Shown here in pieces: positions 6,950-9,176 of a stretch of DNA of 9,176 nucleotides. Source of the stretch: an uncultured Eubacteriales bacterium (GTDB lineage Bacteria; Bacillota; Clostridia; Oscillospirales; CAG-272); the NCBI GenBank assembly GCA_900547725.1, contig URHR01000071.1, positions 1-9,176 of the forward strand, given 5' to 3'. Each line of letters begins with the position of its first letter. The first letter of the stretch is position 1. The position numbers and the translations under genes are program-made. Under the pieces are notes generated by a model that was not told where the DNA came from, did no database searches, and saw only the letters and a list, made by a program, of their open reading frames with translations.

Positions 6950-6997
6950 AAAAAACGCCGCACGCCCGAAAATCGGGTCGCACAGCGTTTTTTTTTT
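6950..6997. terminator. Bidirectional terminator between the GH127 and surface-protein genes
   Basis: AAAAAACGC (6950-6958) pairs with GCGTTTTTT (6985-6993), enclosing an imperfect internal part and an inner stem CCCGA (6965-6969) / TCGGG (6973-6977) with an AAA loop. T tracts occur on both strands: ten T on the + strand (6988-6997) and six on the minus strand (6955-6950). It starts about a dozen bases after the GH127 stop at 7006, ends that transcript and separates it from the next promoter. Confidence 0.8.
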
Positions 6998-7005
6998 GGC
7001 TTTTC

Positions 7006-8943
7006 TTATCTTCCCGTAACGGTAATCACATGCCGACACCGTCCGTTGGAAAGCCAGACGGCGCAACGGGAGGTTGCATCCCATGTTTTTCCGCAGGAGG
7101 AATAGTCGATCAACCGCACCGCTTCCCCGTCGGTTGTCGGCAACTCCGCGCACACCCGTGCTTCGGGAATCTCGCGGCAATCAGTCAGACGCACATCCGG
7201 AACGATGTTCCCGACATCATGTCTGACTGCAAACGCATCTTCGGGATCTTTTCCGAGTCTTGCATCCGCACCGAGCATCACAGGACCGCGGCGGTAAGCA
7301 CAGAAGTCCTCCTCATTGCACGAGCCTTCGGGCGGCAGGACAGTCTGCACGCGCATATCGAGCGCCAGCATCAGGCTGTCGCCGTTCTTCCACTCGCGGG
7401 TGAAGGACTGATATCCCGTTCCCTCAATCGGCAGGCTTTCTCCGTTGAGCGACAGTGCGGTTTCACGACTCCATGCGGGAACGCGCAGGGTCAGCGTGAA
7501 GGTCTCCGCTGTCTCAAGCGAGAGTTTCATTGCGATTTTTCCGTCTCCGTAAGGATAGGTTGTTTCGGTGCGAACCGTGAGCATCTGCTTTGCGGGGGTC
7601 ATCACGCTTGCCTCACCCGCGAAATAAAGGTTCAGAATCGGTCCTTCCGCGCTGTGCATGACCGCCGCCTTCGGGATCATTCCGATCCCCGCCGAACCGA
7701 TGCAGGCGCAGCAGCCGTAGAAGGTGTTATCCGGCATAACGTTGTATCCGCCGACCATCTGTCCCCGTTCGCCTGCCAGAAGCGGGCTGTAGCTGTCAAA
7801 GGTCAGCACTTCGGGCTTTGGCAGATTGCCGTTCTTCTGCGGGTCGTGCGCGTCCGCCTGAATCCGCGCGACCGAGGCGATATGTCCCGTATTCAGCGCG
7901 CCGAGATAGGCGTTGAAGAAGGATTCCTCGATGCAGTCGGCGTAGGTCGCATCGCCCGAGAGACGCAAAGCCTGCAGGGCGAATTTCATCCATGTTACGG
8001 TCACGCAGGTTTCCTGCATGATCCAGTAATGCGTGGTTGCGGTCTGGCGCAGAGCGCCGCCGTCGTAAAGTTCCTCAAAGCAACCGCAACAGCCGATGAC
8101 GCTTTTCTCCACGGTCACGATACGGTGCGCAAAGTTCAGAACCGCCGTCCGCCACTTTTCCTCTCTCGTCACGCGGTAGTATTCCGCCAGTCCCTCAAAG
8201 CAGGACATGACCTCATAGGCTTTGGCAACGGGATAGCGGAAAGGCGGCAGTTCGTCGCGGTACGCCAATTCAAACAGGCTCTCCCCACCCGCGCAAGCGC
8301 CCGAGCGCACGATGTGGTCGGCAAACGCGAGGTACTCCTTCTTGCCTGTCAGCTTCCACAGCTTCACCACGGGTTCGAGGATGGACGCGGCATTCGCGCC
8401 TTTCCATGCGTCCGATGTATTGGTAACGCACATCTGCCCGATGCCGTCCCCGACTCTTGCAACGATATAATCAAGGTGGCGGATCATCGCCGCCTTGACG
8501 GTTTCGCGCAGGTCATTTTCGGGGCAGACCTCATAGAAATATTCCAGACCGAGCAGGACATACTTGCGACACCACATATCCCACCCGCGGAATTCCAGTT
8601 CCTGCGCGTAGGTGGAGATTCTGCCGCAGGGTTCTGCGTTTCCGATGAGTTGCAGAACGCTCTCGCGCAGGATTTTATAAAGTTCTTCGTCTCGGTTATA
8701 AACATAGACCCATGTTGCGCCGCGCATCATTTTGCCCCAGTACTCGCCCGACCAACCGTGCTTGGCGTCGGGTTTGGTACGGTAGAGATCCGCAAACTTC
8801 CGCCACAGATCCGGGCGCATCAGCTGATACTTCATAATAAATGCCAACGCCTCGTCAAACACGCCCTCAAAGCGGCAATTCACCTGCGCTTCCGTATTCG
8901 CCACGTCGGTTTTATCTTTGCAATGCACAAATTCCGTTTTCAT
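7006..8943 (-). CDS. DUF1680 / GH127-family beta-L-arabinofuranosidase-like glycoside hydrolase
   Basis: 645 aa from ATG 8943; AGGAG (8957-8953) lies 8 nt before it, preferred over the in-frame GTG at 8952. Length fits the family (HypBA1 of Bifidobacterium is about 658 aa). Residues about 20-350 are Trp-rich helices typical of an (alpha/alpha)6 barrel (RGWDMWCRKYVLLGLEYF near 119-136). QETC (310-313) matches the E-x-C zinc-ligand motif of HypBA1 (Glu338, Cys340). FYGCCACIGSAGIG (408-421) matches the Cys cluster that holds the nucleophile and other zinc ligands. Glu290 or Glu291, in CFEELYDGG, could be the acid/base. After about 430 come beta-sandwich domains. No signal peptide, so it probably acts in the cytoplasm on imported oligosaccharides. 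GH127 members release beta-L-arabinofuranose from plant hydroxyproline-rich glycans; related DUF1680 families act on other sugars, so the substrate is not fixed. It has its own promoter and terminator. Confidence 0.8.
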   Translation of the reverse strand: MKTEFVHCKDKTDVANTEAQVNCRFEGVFDEALAFIMKYQLMRPDLWRKFADLYRTKPDAKHGWSGEYWGKMMRGATWVYVYNRDEELYKILRESVLQLIGNAEPCGRISTYAQELEFRGWDMWCRKYVLLGLEYFYEVCPENDLRETVKAAMIRHLDYIVARVGDGIGQMCVTNTSDAWKGANAASILEPVVKLWKLTGKKEYLAFADHIVRSGACAGGESLFELAYRDELPPFRYPVAKAYEVMSCFEGLAEYYRVTREEKWRTAVLNFAHRIVTVEKSVIGCCGCFEELYDGGALRQTATTHYWIMQETCVTVTWMKFALQALRLSGDATYADCIEESFFNAYLGALNTGHIASVARIQADAHDPQKNGNLPKPEVLTFDSYSPLLAGERGQMVGGYNVMPDNTFYGCCACIGSAGIGMIPKAAVMHSAEGPILNLYFAGEASVMTPAKQMLTVRTETTYPYGDGKIAMKLSLETAETFTLTLRVPAWSRETALSLNGESLPIEGTGYQSFTREWKNGDSLMLALDMRVQTVLPPEGSCNEEDFCAYRRGPVMLGADARLGKDPEDAFAVRHDVGNIVPDVRLTDCREIPEARVCAELPTTDGEAVRLIDYSSCGKTWDATSRCAVWLSNGRCRHVITVTGR

Positions 8944-8952
8944 ATCCAACAC

Positions 8953-8957
8953 TCCTG
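8953..8957 (-). promoter_or_regulatory. Ribosome binding site that sets the GH127 start
   Basis: AGGAG on the minus strand lies 8 nt before ATG 8943. The competing GTG at 8952 directly abuts the site and has no spacer, so the ATG is the likely start. Confidence 0.7.
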
Positions 8958-8978
8958 TCCGGATTCTTTTCTCCCATC

Positions 8979-9007
8979 ATTATACCACAAAACCCGCCTT
9001 TTGTAAA
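8979..9007 (-). promoter_or_regulatory. Sigma-A-type promoter of the GH127 gene
   Basis: On the minus strand TTTACA (9007-9002, 5/6 match to TTGACA) and a perfect TATAAT (8984-8979) are 17 bp apart. Transcription should start near 8972, about 30 nt before the start codon. Confidence 0.8.
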
Positions 9008-9008
9008 T

Positions 9009-9050
9009 TGCAAAAACGCGCACACACGCCCCTGAATCATGCAAAAACGC
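9009..9050 (-). promoter_or_regulatory. Two direct repeats upstream of the GH127 promoter, candidate operators
   Basis: TGCAAAAACGC occurs exactly at 9009-9019 and 9040-9050 (GCGTTTTTGCA on the gene strand). The copies are 31 bp apart start to start, close to three helical turns, so both face the same side of the DNA. The nearer copy ends one base from the -35 box. Direct repeats beside a -35 box are a common layout for activators such as AraC-type sugar regulators. No regulator gene is visible in the window. Confidence 0.45.
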
Positions 9051-9081
9051 TCCTGTTTCGGTTTGCTGTGGAGGGAAGACC

Positions 9082-9098
9082 TCGGGGCGTTGCCCCGA
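9082..9098. repeat. Short perfect hairpin next to the cloverleaf repeat
   Basis: TCGGGGC (9082-9088) pairs with GCCCCGA (9092-9098) across a 3-nt GTT loop. No T tract follows on either strand, so it is not a standard terminator. Its form (G-rich arm, tiny loop, C-rich arm) recalls the first hairpin at 5316-5340. Confidence 0.55.
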
Positions 9099-9104
9099 AC
9101 CCTA

Positions 9105-9173
9105 CTTAGGAAACTTCTTAGAGAGAAGTAACGCTTCGCTACTGACAGTTGCTTTGCAACTGTCATTCCTAAG
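9105..9173. repeat. Cloverleaf-like nested inverted repeat
   Basis: An outer stem CTTAGGAA (9105-9112) / TTCCTAAG (9166-9173) encloses an arm ACTTCT (9113-9118) / AGAAGT (9124-9129) and an arm TGACAGTTGC (9143-9152) / GCAACTGTCA (9156-9165) with a TTT loop. The arms join the outer stem without unpaired bases. The 13 nt between them (9130-9142) could add a weak third arm that competes with the first. It is not a tRNA. It looks like a dispersed structured repeat or small RNA-like element. Confidence 0.65.
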
Positions 9174-9176
9174 AAC

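Noticed and set aside
7030..9006. A 658-codon open frame on the + strand across the GH127 gene
   Set aside because: It is antisense to a gene with clear family motifs, ribosome binding site, promoter and terminator. Its protein is rich in Arg, His and Gln without recognisable domains, as expected from GC-rich codon use on the other strand.
9105..9173. Cloverleaf considered as a tRNA gene
   Set aside because: No anticodon-arm geometry, no T-loop or D-loop consensus and no 7-bp acceptor with CCA side; the arm sizes do not fit.

Overview
The window looks like chromosomal DNA of a fairly GC-rich Gram-positive anaerobe of the Clostridia, perhaps a gut Oscillospirales relative. This is inference from AGGAG-type ribosome binding sites, TATAAT promoters with 17-bp spacers, a secreted protein with InlB-type (Flg_new) repeats and a Gly-Cys-Ser C-terminal anchor, and a DUF1680/GH127 enzyme. 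No rRNA, tRNA, CRISPR array, transposase or integrase was seen.

Left part (1-5310, + strand): a compact set of phage virion genes of P22-like type. In order it holds the end of an unidentified reading frame, a 575-aa beta-rich tail or DNA-stabilisation-like protein, a portal protein (512 aa), a scaffold-like protein (199 aa), a HK97-fold coat protein (283 aa) and a small connector-like protein (135 aa). The genes are tightly packed. At two junctions the stop codon runs straight into the Shine-Dalgarno (TGAAAGGAG), and the portal and scaffold genes overlap by 8 bp. Together they could build a procapsid and its portal vertex. The order differs from P22, where the gp10 gene lies downstream of the coat gene. 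No terminase, integrase, lysis or tail-fibre gene is visible, although whatever lies upstream of base 1 is unknown.

Boundary (5311-5430): three perfect hairpins in tandem follow the last phage gene at once. Two of them have T tracts on the minus strand and should stop transcription arriving from the right.

Right part (5433-8943, - strand): two host-type genes, each with its own sigma-A-like promoter and separated by a bidirectional terminator, so probably two monocistronic units. One encodes a secreted, probably surface-anchored protein with a carbohydrate-binding-like head, InlB-type repeats, a Cys-rich zone and a Ser/Glu/Pro stalk. The other encodes a cytoplasmic DUF1680/GH127-family enzyme. 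Two exact 11-bp direct repeats, 31 bp apart, lie just upstream of the enzyme's promoter and are candidate operators. Beyond them, at 9082-9173, is a hairpin followed by a cloverleaf-like folded repeat.

Hairpin clusters therefore occur at both ends of the virion cassette (about 1-43 and 5316-5427) and again at the right edge. The most interesting points are the isolated, rearranged virion cassette beside host genes, the terminator stack, the cloverleaf repeat, and the paired direct repeats in front of the GH127 promoter.
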